Positions 43,920-53,531 of a stretch of DNA of 64,000 nt are shown piece after piece; within the stretch, counting starts at the first letter, position 1; the number at the start of each line of letters is the position of its first letter. Location: positions 124,001 to 188,000 of the forward strand of contig CAZXQO010000001.1 in the NCBI GenBank assembly GCA_964643075.1, written 5' to 3'. The notes beneath the pieces are model-generated. The model was not told where the DNA came from, did not search any database, and saw only the letters and a list, made by a program, of their open reading frames with translations. The position numbers were made by a program, and so were the translations under genes. Source of the DNA: Desulfocucumis sp964643075 (GTDB lineage: Bacteria > Bacillota > Desulfotomaculia > Desulfotomaculales > Desulfocucumaceae).

Positions 43920-46900
43920 TCAATGAAGGTGCTGGCCGATCTGCTCCAACTCCCTGTGTATTGCCGAGAACTCCTGCCGTATTTTTTCCGCCAGTTCCCC
44001 GGCTCCCTCCAGGGTGCCGGTGTCGGCCAGATCCTCCAGCTTTTTACAAAAGGCGGCAAAGCAGGCGGCGCCAATAAAGAGCCCGCTGGATTTCATGCCG
44101 TGGGCGAGAAGACGGACGGTGGAAACGTCTTTTTCCCCCAGTGCGGTTTCCAGGGCGGCCAGCTTCCCGGGCACGCCCCGCAGGAAGGCGGCCAGTACCC
44201 GGGAGAGGAGCAGTGGGTCCGCCCCCACCGCTTGCAGCAATTCCGCTCTTTTTTCCTCGGCCACAAAGGAAGGAAGGGCAATCGGGGCACTATCGGCGGC
44301 GGCTTCGGCAAAGGCACTCCCCAGTGGTTCCAGCCCACTATGCCTGGCACCCGGGAGCCAGCGGGCAAGAGTGCCGGAAAGGGTCTCCAGTCTGATGGGC
44401 TTGCTGAGGTAGTCGTCCATACCGGCCACCAGGCATCTCTCCTTTTCTCCGGCGGTGGCACCTGCGGTGATGGCGATGATGGGAGTACGATTATTCTGCC
44501 AGGCCGCCAGTTTGCGGATGGCCACCGTGGTCTGAAAGCCATCCATGCCGGGCATGCGGCAGTCCATTAAAATCAGGGCATATCTTTTTTTCGTAACTGC
44601 CTCCGCCGCTTCCTGCCCGCCGGATGCGGTTTCCGCCTCCAGACCCAGTTTTTTCAGCTGCATGGAAAGCATCCTGCGGTTGAATTCAAAGTCATCCACC
44701 ACCAGCACCGTCCCGGGGCTGTTTTTCCACAGGTAGGACACCGTGGTCTTATGGATGGAGGACTTTTCTTCCGATAGGCCCGGTTCGGAATCAGCGATTT
44801 TAAAGGGAATGGTGAACCGGAACAGGGAACCCGCACCTTCGGAGCTCTCAAAGCCGATCCGGCCGCCCATCAGCTCCACCAGGCGCTTGCAGATGGACAG
44901 CCCCAGTCCGGCGCCGCCATGACTGCTGCCGGCCAGGGTGTGGCCCTGGGTAAAGGGCTGGAAAATGCTGCTCTTTATTTCCTCCGGGATGCCGGAACCG
45001 GTATCCTCAACCTCAAAGGAAAGGGTGACTTGTTCCTTACCGTCTTTTTCCAGGGAAGACCGCAGGGTGATGCTGCCCTTTTCGGTAAATTTTACGGCAT
45101 TGTTCAACAGGTTTAGCAGCACCTGCCACAGCCGTACCGGATCGCCCCGTAGGGCTGGAGGGATGTCGGGAGAAAAGACAGAGGTAAAAGCAAGTCCTTT
45201 TTTTGCAGCCAGGGGTTCAATGAGGCTGACAACGTATTGCTCAATCCGTTTAAGGTCGAAATCGGTTTCTTCCAGGGGAAGGGTTCCCTTTTCTATCCTG
45301 CTGAAGTCCAGGATATCGTTGATAATGGACATCAGAAGCCTGGAGCAGTCCTGGATGACGGAAAAGCATTCCCGCTGATCCTCATCAAGCTTTGTGTCGA
45401 CCATAATCTCCAGCATACCCACCATCCCGTTCATGGGTGTGCGGATTTCATGGCTCATCATGGCGAGAAAATCACTTTTGGCACGGTTGGCGGCATCGGC
45501 TGTCTCCTTGGCCTGTTCTAAATTACGGGTTCTTTCCTGTACTGTTTTCTCCAGGTTCTGACTATATTCCTCCAGCCTGACGAGAGCCTCATTTCTCTGG
45601 CTGTCCAGTTTTAAAAGCTCCAGGTTCTTCTCCTGCATTTCCTCCGAGAGCTTTTCCACGGTGGCAAAGGAGCGGGAAAAGCGTATGGACAGGGCGCAGC
45701 ACTGGAAGAAAATAAATACAAATACGCCGTAGTCTGCTATAAGGGGCCCCCACAGGATGTCGTTGGCCACCAGGGTATCATTAACCAACACCAGGATGAC
45801 GGCTGCTGTCCCAAGGAGGAAGAATACGGCGCCTTCTCTTTTTTTGAGGAGGGTCCTGATAAGGACAACCGTTATGACAAACAGCAGTGCGGCTATAGAA
45901 TAAATTTCATAAGGCAGCGCAAACCAGGTGTAAATCTTTGGCGGCGTGAGGATAACGGTCAGGCTGGAGAAGAGTCCTATCGTCCAGCCGGCTGAGACCA
46001 GCCTTTGGGGCATCTCCCGGGGATACAGTATTTTTATGAACTGGAGTAAAACCGGGATTGCCAGGTAAAACCCCAGATACTGAATAATATAGATCAAGTC
46101 CCAGGTAAGGCCGGGTATGAAGCTGAGAATGAAAATTTCCTCCGAAACGCTGGTCTTGGCGGCAACGAGCAGGCAAAACAGGGAGCAGAACAGAGGCGCC
46201 CTGTCCTTTCTGCGAAGGAGGTAAAGCCCCAGGTGGTAGACGGCCATAATAAAAAGTGCGCCGCATAGAAACAGGCTACCGGCCATCCGTTTTTCCCGCA
46301 AAAGCTGGACCTGGCTGTCAGTCCCCATTTTTATATCGGTCCAGATGCCCCCCTTCCGGTGGGTGAAATTGGCAATTTGTAGAATAATTTCAACGATTCC
46401 CCTGTCGTTTTTGAAGTTTATAAGCCGGGGAAATGCCTGGGGCATGGTTTCTTCTTTGTTTATCCCCACCTTGCCGTTTTCGGAAAGCAGCTCCCCATTT
46501 ACCCACAGGCGGTAGGAGGTGGCAAAGTCGAGTATTTTGAGACTCAGCACAGGTTCTTCGGTATTGGTGTTCACAATCAGCCGGTAGGTGGCATAGCCCT
46601 CCCCCGGCAACTTTTGATCCCCGTCATCCCCAGGCAGCACATGACCATTCCATGTACCGGGGACGGTGATATATCCGGTTTCGGAAATTGCCTCAACGTC
46701 TTTAAAATCGTCGGGGGTCAAAAGCTGCTGCCAGTAGAATTCCCATTGACCTTCCAGGCTCACAATGCCCTTTTGCTCAAAGCTCCAGTCCGTAAGATCA
46801 AGGACGCCCTTCACAGCTTGTGGAAACCGATCCGTGGGAGAGAGCATGTGGCCGGATATGTAAAGGGCTGCAAATCCCAGGATGGTCACGGCCAACAGGA

Positions 46901-46937
46901 CAAGGGCCGTTGTTTTCAGCTTTCTTGTATTCTTCAA
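43920..46937 (-). CDS. Hybrid histidine kinase with 7TMR-DISM input, receiver and HPt
   Basis: A 1005-residue BarA-like membrane kinase. After an N-terminal helix comes an extracellular beta-sandwich (about 45-210; SLEGQWEFYWQQLL, VPGTWNG, YATYRLIV) of the sugar/ligand-binding kind that precedes 7TM-DISM segments. Seven helices (about 215-415), a coiled coil, HisKA (LAMMSHEIRTPMNGMVGML), HATPase, a receiver (LILMDCRMPGMDGFQTT) and a C-terminal HPt domain with its histidine in LLAHGMKSSGLFIG follow. It is divergent from the OmpR-type regulator gene at 47116, its likely partner. Its position beside orphan binding lipoproteins and the RiPP exporter suggests control of that cluster. Confidence 0.9.
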   Translation of the reverse strand: MKNTRKLKTTALVLLAVTILGFAALYISGHMLSPTDRFPQAVKGVLDLTDWSFEQKGIVSLEGQWEFYWQQLLTPDDFKDVEAISETGYITVPGTWNGHVLPGDDGDQKLPGEGYATYRLIVNTNTEEPVLSLKILDFATSYRLWVNGELLSENGKVGINKEETMPQAFPRLINFKNDRGIVEIILQIANFTHRKGGIWTDIKMGTDSQVQLLREKRMAGSLFLCGALFIMAVYHLGLYLLRRKDRAPLFCSLFCLLVAAKTSVSEEIFILSFIPGLTWDLIYIIQYLGFYLAIPVLLQFIKILYPREMPQRLVSAGWTIGLFSSLTVILTPPKIYTWFALPYEIYSIAALLFVITVVLIRTLLKKREGAVFFLLGTAAVILVLVNDTLVANDILWGPLIADYGVFVFIFFQCCALSIRFSRSFATVEKLSEEMQEKNLELLKLDSQRNEALVRLEEYSQNLEKTVQERTRNLEQAKETADAANRAKSDFLAMMSHEIRTPMNGMVGMLEIMVDTKLDEDQRECFSVIQDCSRLLMSIINDILDFSRIEKGTLPLEETDFDLKRIEQYVVSLIEPLAAKKGLAFTSVFSPDIPPALRGDPVRLWQVLLNLLNNAVKFTEKGSITLRSSLEKDGKEQVTLSFEVEDTGSGIPEEIKSSIFQPFTQGHTLAGSSHGGAGLGLSICKRLVELMGGRIGFESSEGAGSLFRFTIPFKIADSEPGLSEEKSSIHKTTVSYLWKNSPGTVLVVDDFEFNRRMLSMQLKKLGLEAETASGGQEAAEAVTKKRYALILMDCRMPGMDGFQTTVAIRKLAAWQNNRTPIIAITAGATAGEKERCLVAGMDDYLSKPIRLETLSGTLARWLPGARHSGLEPLGSAFAEAAADSAPIALPSFVAEEKRAELLQAVGADPLLLSRVLAAFLRGVPGKLAALETALGEKDVSTVRLLAHGMKSSGLFIGAACFAAFCKKLEDLADTGTLEGAGELAEKIRQEFSAIHRELEQIGQHLH

Positions 46938-47115
46938 GGGCTATACCTCCACGATGTTTTCCATAGCTCTATATTCGTAAATAGTCAAGTAGTGCAAAAC
47001 TTGCAGCAGGGGTTCCAAATATACTGAATAATGAGATATACTGTCATTATAGCAGAAATATGGAGGGAAAAATAACTGTAAAACCGGACGAATACCCGGA
47101 AAGGAGGTGGGGGTT

Positions 47116-47814
47116 TTGGCAGGTGAAAGAATCATGATTGTGGATGATGATGAGGTTGTCCACGAGCTTCTTAGTCATCATCTTCAAAGGGAAGGCTTTG
47201 AGGTTTCTTCGGTTTACAGCGGCAGTCAAGTCCTGGATAAAACCGCTTCCTACAGGCCCGACCTGATCCTTCTGGACATTCTTTTACCGGAACTGGATGG
47301 TCTGGAGATCTGCCATGAACTTCGTAAGAAATCCGATGTGCCCGTCATCTTTATCACCTCCAGGGACGCCCCTCATGAAGTGGCGCTCGGCCTTGGCATC
47401 GGAGGGGACGATTATATCAAAAAGCCCTTCAATCCTGTGGAGGTGATTGCCAGGGTCAGGACGCAGCTGCGCCGCTACCGGCAGCAGTACAGGTCCCAGG
47501 AAACTGAGCCTGATGCCCTTGCGTTGGGCGATTTACAGATCAACCTTTTCAACCGCATCGTTGAGGTGAAGGGGAAGCCGGTTCCCCTGACCGTCAAGGA
47601 GTATGACCTTTTGGTGTTTATGGCCCAAAACCCCAACCGTTACTACAGCTCCGGCCAACTAATCGAGGCGGTGTGGAAGCACCCCCGATCCATTAACCAG
47701 AAGGCATTGATGACCCACATCAGCAACCTGCGCAAAAAGCTGGGGGAAGACCCCAAGAACCCCAGGTACATCACCACTCTGAAAGGGGCCGGCTACATGT
47801 TCAACAGGATTTAG
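47116..47814 (+). CDS. OmpR/PhoB-family response regulator
   Basis: About 232 residues: receiver (IMIVDDDEVVHELLSHHLQR; LILLDILLPELDG; conserved Lys in YIKKPFNP) and a winged-helix DNA-binding domain (LTVKEYDLLVFMAQNPNRYY; HISNLRKKLGEDPKNPRYIT; GAGYMF). I chose the TTG at 47116, 8 nt after AAAGGAGG; a GTG three codons upstream overlaps that site. It is transcribed divergently from the hybrid kinase, about 180 bp away, so the pair probably shares a control region. The HPt domain of the kinase would phosphorylate this receiver. Confidence 0.9.
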   Translation: MAGERIMIVDDDEVVHELLSHHLQREGFEVSSVYSGSQVLDKTASYRPDLILLDILLPELDGLEICHELRKKSDVPVIFITSRDAPHEVALGLGIGGDDYIKKPFNPVEVIARVRTQLRRYRQQYRSQETEPDALALGDLQINLFNRIVEVKGKPVPLTVKEYDLLVFMAQNPNRYYSSGQLIEAVWKHPRSINQKALMTHISNLRKKLGEDPKNPRYITTLKGAGYMFNRI

Positions 47815-47909
47815 AAAACATGCAGGACTCTGGAACAGCGATATGTTCATCTGGAGGGTGGAATTAATCCGCCGGCTGACTAAAAAATACTACCGGAACT
47901 GGAAGATGC

Positions 47910-48578
47910 CTAACGGCTATTGAGGCCGCTCCGGAAGATTTTTTGTAATAGTAATGTGAAATATGGACTCATTGCAGGGACGCTGGCAATCTTGCCAATT
48001 ATAAGCAAAATGTATATATATAATGGTGGATAGTCGCTTGACCTGGAGTTTGAATAAACTTGAAAGAGATTATTTGCGGCGGTAGTTGCCCAGCTTTTGA
48101 AGGTATTAATATCGAAGGGATGTCCATCCATTAATGTGGATGAGGAAATCCGTAAAAGCAGTCCCACACAGAGCAAGGTCAGTATTAATACTCTTTCATG
48201 GCCAGGGTGGATGTTCACCTTTTTATAAATGAAAATGTAGTAGGCTGCAATGAATGCAAATAAAAATATTATTGAATATGAGATAAGTTGAGGAGCATAT
48301 TTTGTACCTGCACTAGCAATACCTCCCCACATGCGTCCATTGGGAGGTGCCATGTGCTGAGTCGAATTCAGCTTTGTGAACTGCCCTCTTGGTGTTTGAT
48401 TTGGAATATCCGGCAATCGATTTCTTTCACTGGAAAGGGAATTGTGAGGTCGAGTTCTGCTTTGGGTCGGGGCGGTATTACTGTGATAATTCCATATTGT
48501 ATAAACGCATAAAAATACTGCTGATAATAGTATCAAAAGCAAGCTTATTTTAAGTATATGCTTTTTGAAAGCCACCAT
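47910..48578 (-). pseudogene. Truncated membrane mannosyltransferase (N-terminal part only)
   Basis: 222 codons with an N-terminal helix, a polar Ser/Pro/Asn-rich loop and two to three further spans. The stretch LLRISSSTLMDGHPFDINTF, KSWATTAANN and SDYPPLYIYILLIIGKIAS is the conserved start of large GT39/GT87-like mannosyltransferases, which normally run to 600-800 residues. Here the frame stops soon after (LLQKIFRSGLNSR), so the catalytic membrane core is missing. AAAGGAGCATTCC precedes the ATG, so it may still be translated. It is the last gene of the surface-glycosylation operon. A plus-strand 23-codon frame beyond the stop (47842-47923, ending YRNWKMPNGY) is probably meaningless. Confidence 0.65.
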
Positions 48579-48600
48579 TGGAATGCTCCTTTGCCTCTAC

Positions 48601-49626
48601 CTATTGGCGATAACCATTCGGATGAGTGCTATGCCAGCGCCACGCACTGGAAAGAATGGTTTCCAGATTGCTATATCTTGGCTCCCAGCCCACAACACCT
48701 TTAATAGCCTCACTATCAGCTACCAGGATAGTCGGATCTCCCGCTCTGCGCTCTTCGTATGCCACTGAAAGTGTATGCCCGGTAAGTGCTTCTGATTTTT
48801 CGATAATCTCCATAACTGAACTCCCCTTTCCTGTGCCTACATTGAAAATGCTGCTTTGCAAGCCTTGCTCTAAAGCACGGAGAGCAAGAATATGAGCGTT
48901 AGCCAAATCTATAACATGTATATAATCGCGAATGCATGTACCATCGGATGTGGCATAGTCTGCACCAAAGACAGATAATTTTTCCCGCAGCCCGAGTGCT
49001 GTTTGCAGAACCAATGGAATGAGGTGAGTCTCCGGCCTGTGGTCTTCGCCCAAACTGCCATCCAATGATGCGCCCGCTGCGTTAAAATAGCGCAAGCCCA
49101 CCCATTTGATGCCATGCACCTTTCCCACCCACTCCAAATACTCTTCAATCATACGCTTCGAAGCTCCATATGGATTAATGGGAGCAAGCATCGCTTCCTC
49201 CCGGATGGGAATGTTTTCCGGAATTCCATACACAGCAGCCGTAGATGAGAAGACAACGTGTTTTACTCCGGATCTCATAGCAGCATCGAAGAAATCAATA
49301 GTCTTGACCGTGTTTTCGTAAAAATATAGTTCCGGTTTTACCAACGATTCGCTTACCAAACTTTTGGCGGCGAAATGAATGACTGATTGTATCTGATGTT
49401 CCTTAATAATATGTTCCACCAGTGCGGTGTCCGCAATATCACCTTCGTAAAAATGCTCTGCACGAACCGCATCCCGGTGGCCGGAGGTCAAATTGTCCAG
49501 CACGACCACCAGTGCCCCTTCTTTAATAAGTTCCTGCGCCGTATGGCTACCTATATAACCTGCGCCTCCTGTAACCAATACCGGTTTCATTGGACCTGCG
49601 GGAATGACTGCTTTTTTGCTTTTCAT
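48601..49626 (-). CDS. galE: UDP-glucose 4-epimerase GalE
   Basis: A 341-residue extended SDR enzyme that interconverts UDP-glucose and UDP-galactose. It has the NAD motif VTGGAGYIGSHTAQELIKEG, the catalytic SSTAAVYG...YGASK pair (Tyr in NPYGASKRMIEEYL) and the C-terminal RRAGDPTILVADS typical of GalE. It supplies sugar nucleotide for the glycosyltransferases in the same operon and overlaps gtrA by 4 bp. ATG with GGGGTGAAATTGC upstream. Confidence 0.94.
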   Translation of the reverse strand: MKSKKAVIPAGPMKPVLVTGGAGYIGSHTAQELIKEGALVVVLDNLTSGHRDAVRAEHFYEGDIADTALVEHIIKEHQIQSVIHFAAKSLVSESLVKPELYFYENTVKTIDFFDAAMRSGVKHVVFSSTAAVYGIPENIPIREEAMLAPINPYGASKRMIEEYLEWVGKVHGIKWVGLRYFNAAGASLDGSLGEDHRPETHLIPLVLQTALGLREKLSVFGADYATSDGTCIRDYIHVIDLANAHILALRALEQGLQSSIFNVGTGKGSSVMEIIEKSEALTGHTLSVAYEERRAGDPTILVADSEAIKGVVGWEPRYSNLETILSSAWRWHSTHPNGYRQ

Positions 49627-50039
49627 GCAATTTCACCCCTTGTTCTTTGGTACTCTGTAAAAACCCAAAGTCGGCTGCCCATATAGTTCACAGCGATGGC
49701 AACCCCTGTGGTCATAAGCTTGCTAAGCCAAAGATGCAGATGATTAACATCGTGTAAGATCAAAAGCAGACCGGATGATACCAGCAAGGAAAGCCCGTTC
49801 ACGATGATAAACCTGGCAACCTCCAAAACATTAGCTTTCCGTGCAACCCTAAATGTCCACTTTCGATTGAGCAAGAAACTGTTTACTACACCGGCCGCAT
49901 AGGAAAGCGCCTGGGCCAGCAAGTAAGGCACCCCGTCCATAGTCAGAAGAAAAAAGGCGGTAAAATCTACTGCCGTATTTCCTAACCCTACGGTACAAAA
50001 ACGCAGGAACTGGACAATCCTGTGCTTATTATTGAACAC
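49623..50039 (-). CDS. GtrA family membrane protein
   Basis: A 138-residue protein with four membrane spans (FCTVGLGNTAVDFTAFFLLT; LLAQALSYAAGVVNSFLLNR; KWTF motif; FIIVNGLSLLVSSGLLLILH). GtrA proteins are thought to flip or help flip polyprenyl-phosphate-linked sugars. It overlaps the GT2 gene upstream by 11 bp and galE downstream by 4 bp, so these genes are tightly coupled. Confidence 0.9.
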   Translation of the reverse strand: MFNNKHRIVQFLRFCTVGLGNTAVDFTAFFLLTMDGVPYLLAQALSYAAGVVNSFLLNRKWTFRVARKANVLEVARFIIVNGLSLLVSSGLLLILHDVNHLHLWLSKLMTTGVAIAVNYMGSRLWVFTEYQRTRGEIA

Positions 50040-51003
50040 TCCAACTCACCTCTTCCGACCTTATATTTTTAACTTTTTGCTGGTTCCGGAGAATATACAG
50101 CGGACGGTTTTTAGTTTCATCGTAAATCCTGCCGACATACTCTCCGAGGACCCCCAAAATGATGAGGATCACGCCGTTTAGCAACAGCAGGCAGGCAATA
50201 AGCGACGACCATCCGGCAACAGTACTGTCCGTGATTAATAATAGGTACAAAGAGATAACCAGATAGACAAAACTTGAGAACAAGGTCACAAAACCGAGAT
50301 ACGTAGCTAACTTTAGCGGTTTACAGGAAAATGATGCAATCCCATCCAGCGCGAAGCGAATCATTTTCTTCAGTGGGTATTTGGTTTCTCCAGCAAACCG
50401 TTGCTCCCGCACGTACTCGATGGCTGTAGAACGAAAGCCTACCCAACTGACCAGGCCGCGGATAAAGCGGTTTTTCTCCCGGATACTGTGCATGGCATCG
50501 CACACTTTCCGGTCTATCAGGCGGAAGTCACCGGTATCAAAGGGAATGTTTACTTCTGTCAGCGCGCGAAGTGTACGATAGAATAAAGAAGCGGTCCATT
50601 TTTTGAACAGCGTCTCCCCTTTCCGTTTAGAACGCCTGGCATAGACGACTTCATATCCTTCTTGCCATTTATCAATCATTTGTGGGATTAGCTCGGGCGG
50701 GTCCTGCAAATCGGCGTCGATAATCACTATGGCGTCCCCGCAGGCATAATCCATGCCTGCGGTAATCGCTATTTGATGCCCGAAATTGCGCGAGAAATCA
50801 AGTAGTTTCACGCTCTGGTCCGATTCAGCAAAGCCTTCGATTATTGCTGCCGTCCGGTCCCGGCTTCCATCGTTAACAAAAAGTAATTCATACGGTTCAC
50901 CAATGGATTCCATGACCCGTGTCAGCCGGCGATAGGTTTCATGTACAACGGCATCTTCGTTATAGACCGGAATGATAATGGTATAACGGACGTTTCTTTT
51001 CAT
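50029..51003 (-). CDS. Polyprenyl-phosphate glycosyltransferase (GT2, GtrB/DPM1-like)
   Basis: A 324-residue GT-A enzyme that transfers a sugar from a nucleotide to undecaprenyl phosphate on the inner membrane face. Family features are YTIIIPVYNEDAVVHETYRR at the start, the DADLQDPPELIPQM motif (DxD-like) near residue 95 and two C-terminal spans (LGFVTLFSSFVYLVISLYLL; LIACLLLLNGVILIILGVLG). With GtrA it should provide the lipid-linked sugar used by the GT39 enzyme. The sugar is not known; GalE in the operon suggests glucose or galactose. Confidence 0.92.
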   Translation of the reverse strand: MKRNVRYTIIIPVYNEDAVVHETYRRLTRVMESIGEPYELLFVNDGSRDRTAAIIEGFAESDQSVKLLDFSRNFGHQIAITAGMDYACGDAIVIIDADLQDPPELIPQMIDKWQEGYEVVYARRSKRKGETLFKKWTASLFYRTLRALTEVNIPFDTGDFRLIDRKVCDAMHSIREKNRFIRGLVSWVGFRSTAIEYVREQRFAGETKYPLKKMIRFALDGIASFSCKPLKLATYLGFVTLFSSFVYLVISLYLLLITDSTVAGWSSLIACLLLLNGVILIILGVLGEYVGRIYDETKNRPLYILRNQQKVKNIRSEEVSWSVQ

Positions 51004-51071
51004 TACATCTCATCCCCGTTATTTTTTAAAATGGAATCAGGAAGTAACTCACTTCTTCCACTGCAGCCTTT

Positions 51072-53156
51072 TTAGTTGACTTTATATAATGTCCTGTCGT
51101 TCCCCATTCCCATAGGACCACCTTGAGGGCCAGCCTGGGCAGAGTTCGTTTGCCACTCTTCTTGAGGAACCTCCGTGCTGTTGGCACGTATCCAATCCAT
51201 CACATCGTTGCTGCCTCTTCCGTCTCTGCCTCCGAAACCGGAGCCCGAAGGAATCAAGAAATATTTCACTTCTTTGTTGGCTACCATTTGTTTCAATTTC
51301 TCCACCGTGAGAATAGGGTCGGAACCACTAAACCCGCCCATGGCCATGACGGCTTTACCGGTTTTTATGATATAAGGCTCGGCTGTGGAGGCATCGGTAG
51401 TGGCAAAAAGGTACTTTTCCCCCGTATTATTCCTGGTTACATATTCAAGTAATTTATCATTAATACCGGAGCCCGGCCCGCCCCTCATACCCGGTCCTTG
51501 TCTGGAAATTCTCTGGCCGGGCGGTGCCTGCGCGGACGATCCTTGACTGGGTGGCGCCTGCACGGATGGTCCTCGGCCGGACGGACCAGCCTGCGGCATC
51601 ATGCTGTTGTCGCCATACAGCAGCGGAGTAGCGGCCCAGTACAATGGCGCCACCAGCAGTATCAGCATTCCGGCTATTGCGGCCATCGAAGACAACTTCT
51701 CTTTCTTTGCAGCCAGGATCAATACCAGCGCCAACCCTATGCCTGCGGCTCCGATGCCGATGGACCATCCCATGCCAATTTGCTTTTCATAAGGCTGCAG
51801 TACATACAGTTCAAAAGCTGTGGCAATCAGAAGGCCGACCGGCAACAGCCACCTTTTCCAGCCTTCTTTGTCACGGTACTGGTTCCAAAGCTCCACCCAG
51901 CCTGCTCCTGCCAGCGCCGCAATCGATGGGGCAAGCATGATCAGATAATATTGATGGAAGAAGCCCGCTACACTGAAAAACCCCATCGCCGGGAGCAGCC
52001 AGGCCAGCCAGAACAAGGTCTCATTTTGTTTATCGGTGAGCAGCTTGCTGCGGCGGAGGCCTGCCAGCAAACCGACGCAGGCGAAGGCTACAAAGGGCAG
52101 CAGCCAACTGGCTTGCCCGGAAAGTTCGGATTGGAACAGACGCAGCGGACCAGCCTGACCGGTACCGAACATACCGCCGCCCCCTCGTCCCTGAGGACCG
52201 TCCCCACCGGGCATTGGACCTGGTCCTCCATTACCTTCCGGGCCAAAGCCTCCCGGCCTGTTGTTCCAGTCCTGCTGCATCTGCTGCTGACCAGACATTG
52301 TGCCCCCGTCCTGCTGAGTTTGCCGTTGCTTCGGCGCTACGCCGGGACCATTGCCCCCCCTGTTTCCCGTAAGGCGAGATATCCCGTTATAGCCGAAGGC
52401 AAGCTCCAAAACGGAATTCGTTTTACTGCCCCCTATGTATGGCCGGTTTTCCTGAGAAATGGTATCGACTACCACCGCCCAGGACGCAGATACTCCGGCC
52501 ATGATCACTGTTGCCGCCGCAAGGATGGCCAGTTTCTTTTTCCACTGGCACTGGTATGCAATAAGGTAAAACAGGCAAAATGCCGGTACCACCATGTATG
52601 CTTGCAGCATCTTCATATTAAAGCCCAAACCGATCATCGCAAAGGCTCCAAGAACCCAGAAAAGCTTCTGAGTGCGAATCCCCTGGAACAACATCCAGGT
52701 TGCCAGTAGCAGTGTAAATACCAACAGGCTGTCAATATTATTCGTCCGGCTCACCGCAACTGCTATCGGTGTGCATGCCATAATCAGGCTCGCGAGGCGT
52801 GCAGCGGTTTTACCGAAAGTCGGCTTGACCAGAGCATACATCAGCAAAACGGAACCAACGCCGGCCAACGCCTGCGGTAGAATTACGCTCCACCCGTGCA
52901 CCCCGAAGATATAGGCGAATACTGTCTGAACCCAAAAAGCAACAGGCGGTTTATCCACCGTAACGTATCCGGCCGGATCAAAAGAAGCATAGAAAAAATT
53001 GTGCCAGCTCTGCAGCATACTGCTTACGGCTGCAGTGTAATAGGCGTTAGCGTACTGATCGTTCCAGATGTTGTAAATATTCAAAAAAGCGGATAGTAAG
53101 GCAATGCATACCAGGGTCATATCGAAACGTTGGCCTTGCTTCGGTCTCACTGTCAT
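51072..53156 (-). CDS. GT39-family membrane glycosyltransferase (ArnT/PMT-like)
   Basis: About 694 residues with 11-13 spans, of the PMT_2/ArnT type that uses polyprenyl-phosphate sugars outside the membrane. Conserved parts visible are NIWNDQYANAYYTAAVSSML, YVTVDKPPVAFWVQTVFAYI (with the first-loop acidic residues) and FAYNGISRLTGN. Two Gly/Pro/Gln-rich hydrophilic inserts (about 265-340 and 530-570) are typical of Firmicute homologues. The ATG at 53156 follows AAAGGGGGAAC, a site also kept in the decayed copy at 59235; an ATG six codons upstream has none. First gene of the operon GT39-GT2-gtrA-galE, driven by the TTCAG-box promoter at 53232-53307. Confidence 0.9.
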   Translation of the reverse strand: MTVRPKQGQRFDMTLVCIALLSAFLNIYNIWNDQYANAYYTAAVSSMLQSWHNFFYASFDPAGYVTVDKPPVAFWVQTVFAYIFGVHGWSVILPQALAGVGSVLLMYALVKPTFGKTAARLASLIMACTPIAVAVSRTNNIDSLLVFTLLLATWMLFQGIRTQKLFWVLGAFAMIGLGFNMKMLQAYMVVPAFCLFYLIAYQCQWKKKLAILAAATVIMAGVSASWAVVVDTISQENRPYIGGSKTNSVLELAFGYNGISRLTGNRGGNGPGVAPKQRQTQQDGGTMSGQQQMQQDWNNRPGGFGPEGNGGPGPMPGGDGPQGRGGGGMFGTGQAGPLRLFQSELSGQASWLLPFVAFACVGLLAGLRRSKLLTDKQNETLFWLAWLLPAMGFFSVAGFFHQYYLIMLAPSIAALAGAGWVELWNQYRDKEGWKRWLLPVGLLIATAFELYVLQPYEKQIGMGWSIGIGAAGIGLALVLILAAKKEKLSSMAAIAGMLILLVAPLYWAATPLLYGDNSMMPQAGPSGRGPSVQAPPSQGSSAQAPPGQRISRQGPGMRGGPGSGINDKLLEYVTRNNTGEKYLFATTDASTAEPYIIKTGKAVMAMGGFSGSDPILTVEKLKQMVANKEVKYFLIPSGSGFGGRDGRGSNDVMDWIRANSTEVPQEEWQTNSAQAGPQGGPMGMGNDRTLYKVN

Positions 53157-53231
53157 GTTCCCCCTTTGATTCATTTTGTTTTATTGACTTTATGGGCAGC
53201 CCCTGTGATATCCGGGCCTTTTTCTTTTACA

Positions 53232-53307
53232 ATAATACCCCCTAAAGCTGAATTGCCCCTTAACTGCAACTGAACGTTGCTTGAGTAATGGCTGAATATA
53301 TGCTGAA
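53232..53307 (-). promoter_or_regulatory. TTCAG-box array and promoter of the GT39 operon (copy A)
   Basis: On the minus strand, six boxes TTCAG, TTCAG, CTCAA, TTCAG, TTAAG, TTCAG begin exactly 11 bp apart (plus-strand coordinates 53303, 53292, 53281, 53270, 53259, 53248). Ten nt after the last box is the -10 TATTAT (53237-53232). No consensus -35 is seen, so an activator is needed. An 11-bp period is the hallmark of OmpR/PhoB-family tandem sites. Confidence 0.8.
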
Positions 53308-53324
53308 AACCGCATCAATAAAAA

Positions 53325-53348
53325 AACTGCCAGGTAGCTCCGGCAGTT
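53325..53348 (-). terminator. Terminator preceding box copy A
   Basis: AACTGCC/GGCAGTT (53325-53331 with 53342-53348), extended by two G-C pairs past a bulge, with a minus-strand T7 tail. No minus-strand gene lies directly upstream. It occupies the same place as the terminators before box copies B and C, so it is probably inherited from an ancestral kinase-terminator-box arrangement. Confidence 0.7.
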
Positions 53349-53496
53349 AGTTGTATCATATTATTTTTCTATCTTCACATGCAAGACATGTGTGGAGAAG
53401 ATATGGTGACGGTTCTCAAAGGGCCAATCGAAAGTTTTGCTCGCTAAAAAATATTATTAAATATACCATAAAATGTTAAAATATATAAAAAAACAA

Positions 53497-53531
53497 AAAC
53501 GGTATGTGGCTAATTTGCACACTTACCGTTT
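53497..53531 (-). terminator. Second minus-strand terminator
   Basis: AAACGGTA/TACCGTTT (53497-53504 with 53524-53531) plus TGTG/CACA inside the stem, followed on the minus strand by TTGTTTTTTT. Together with the previous terminator it ends minus-strand transcripts that now have no adjacent source. Nothing else is seen in 53349-53716. Confidence 0.6.

Noticed and set aside
51498..52709. Open frame of 403 codons on the plus strand
   Set aside because: It is opposite the GT39 gene, arises from the Gly/Pro-rich inserts and has no recognisable domain or ribosome site.
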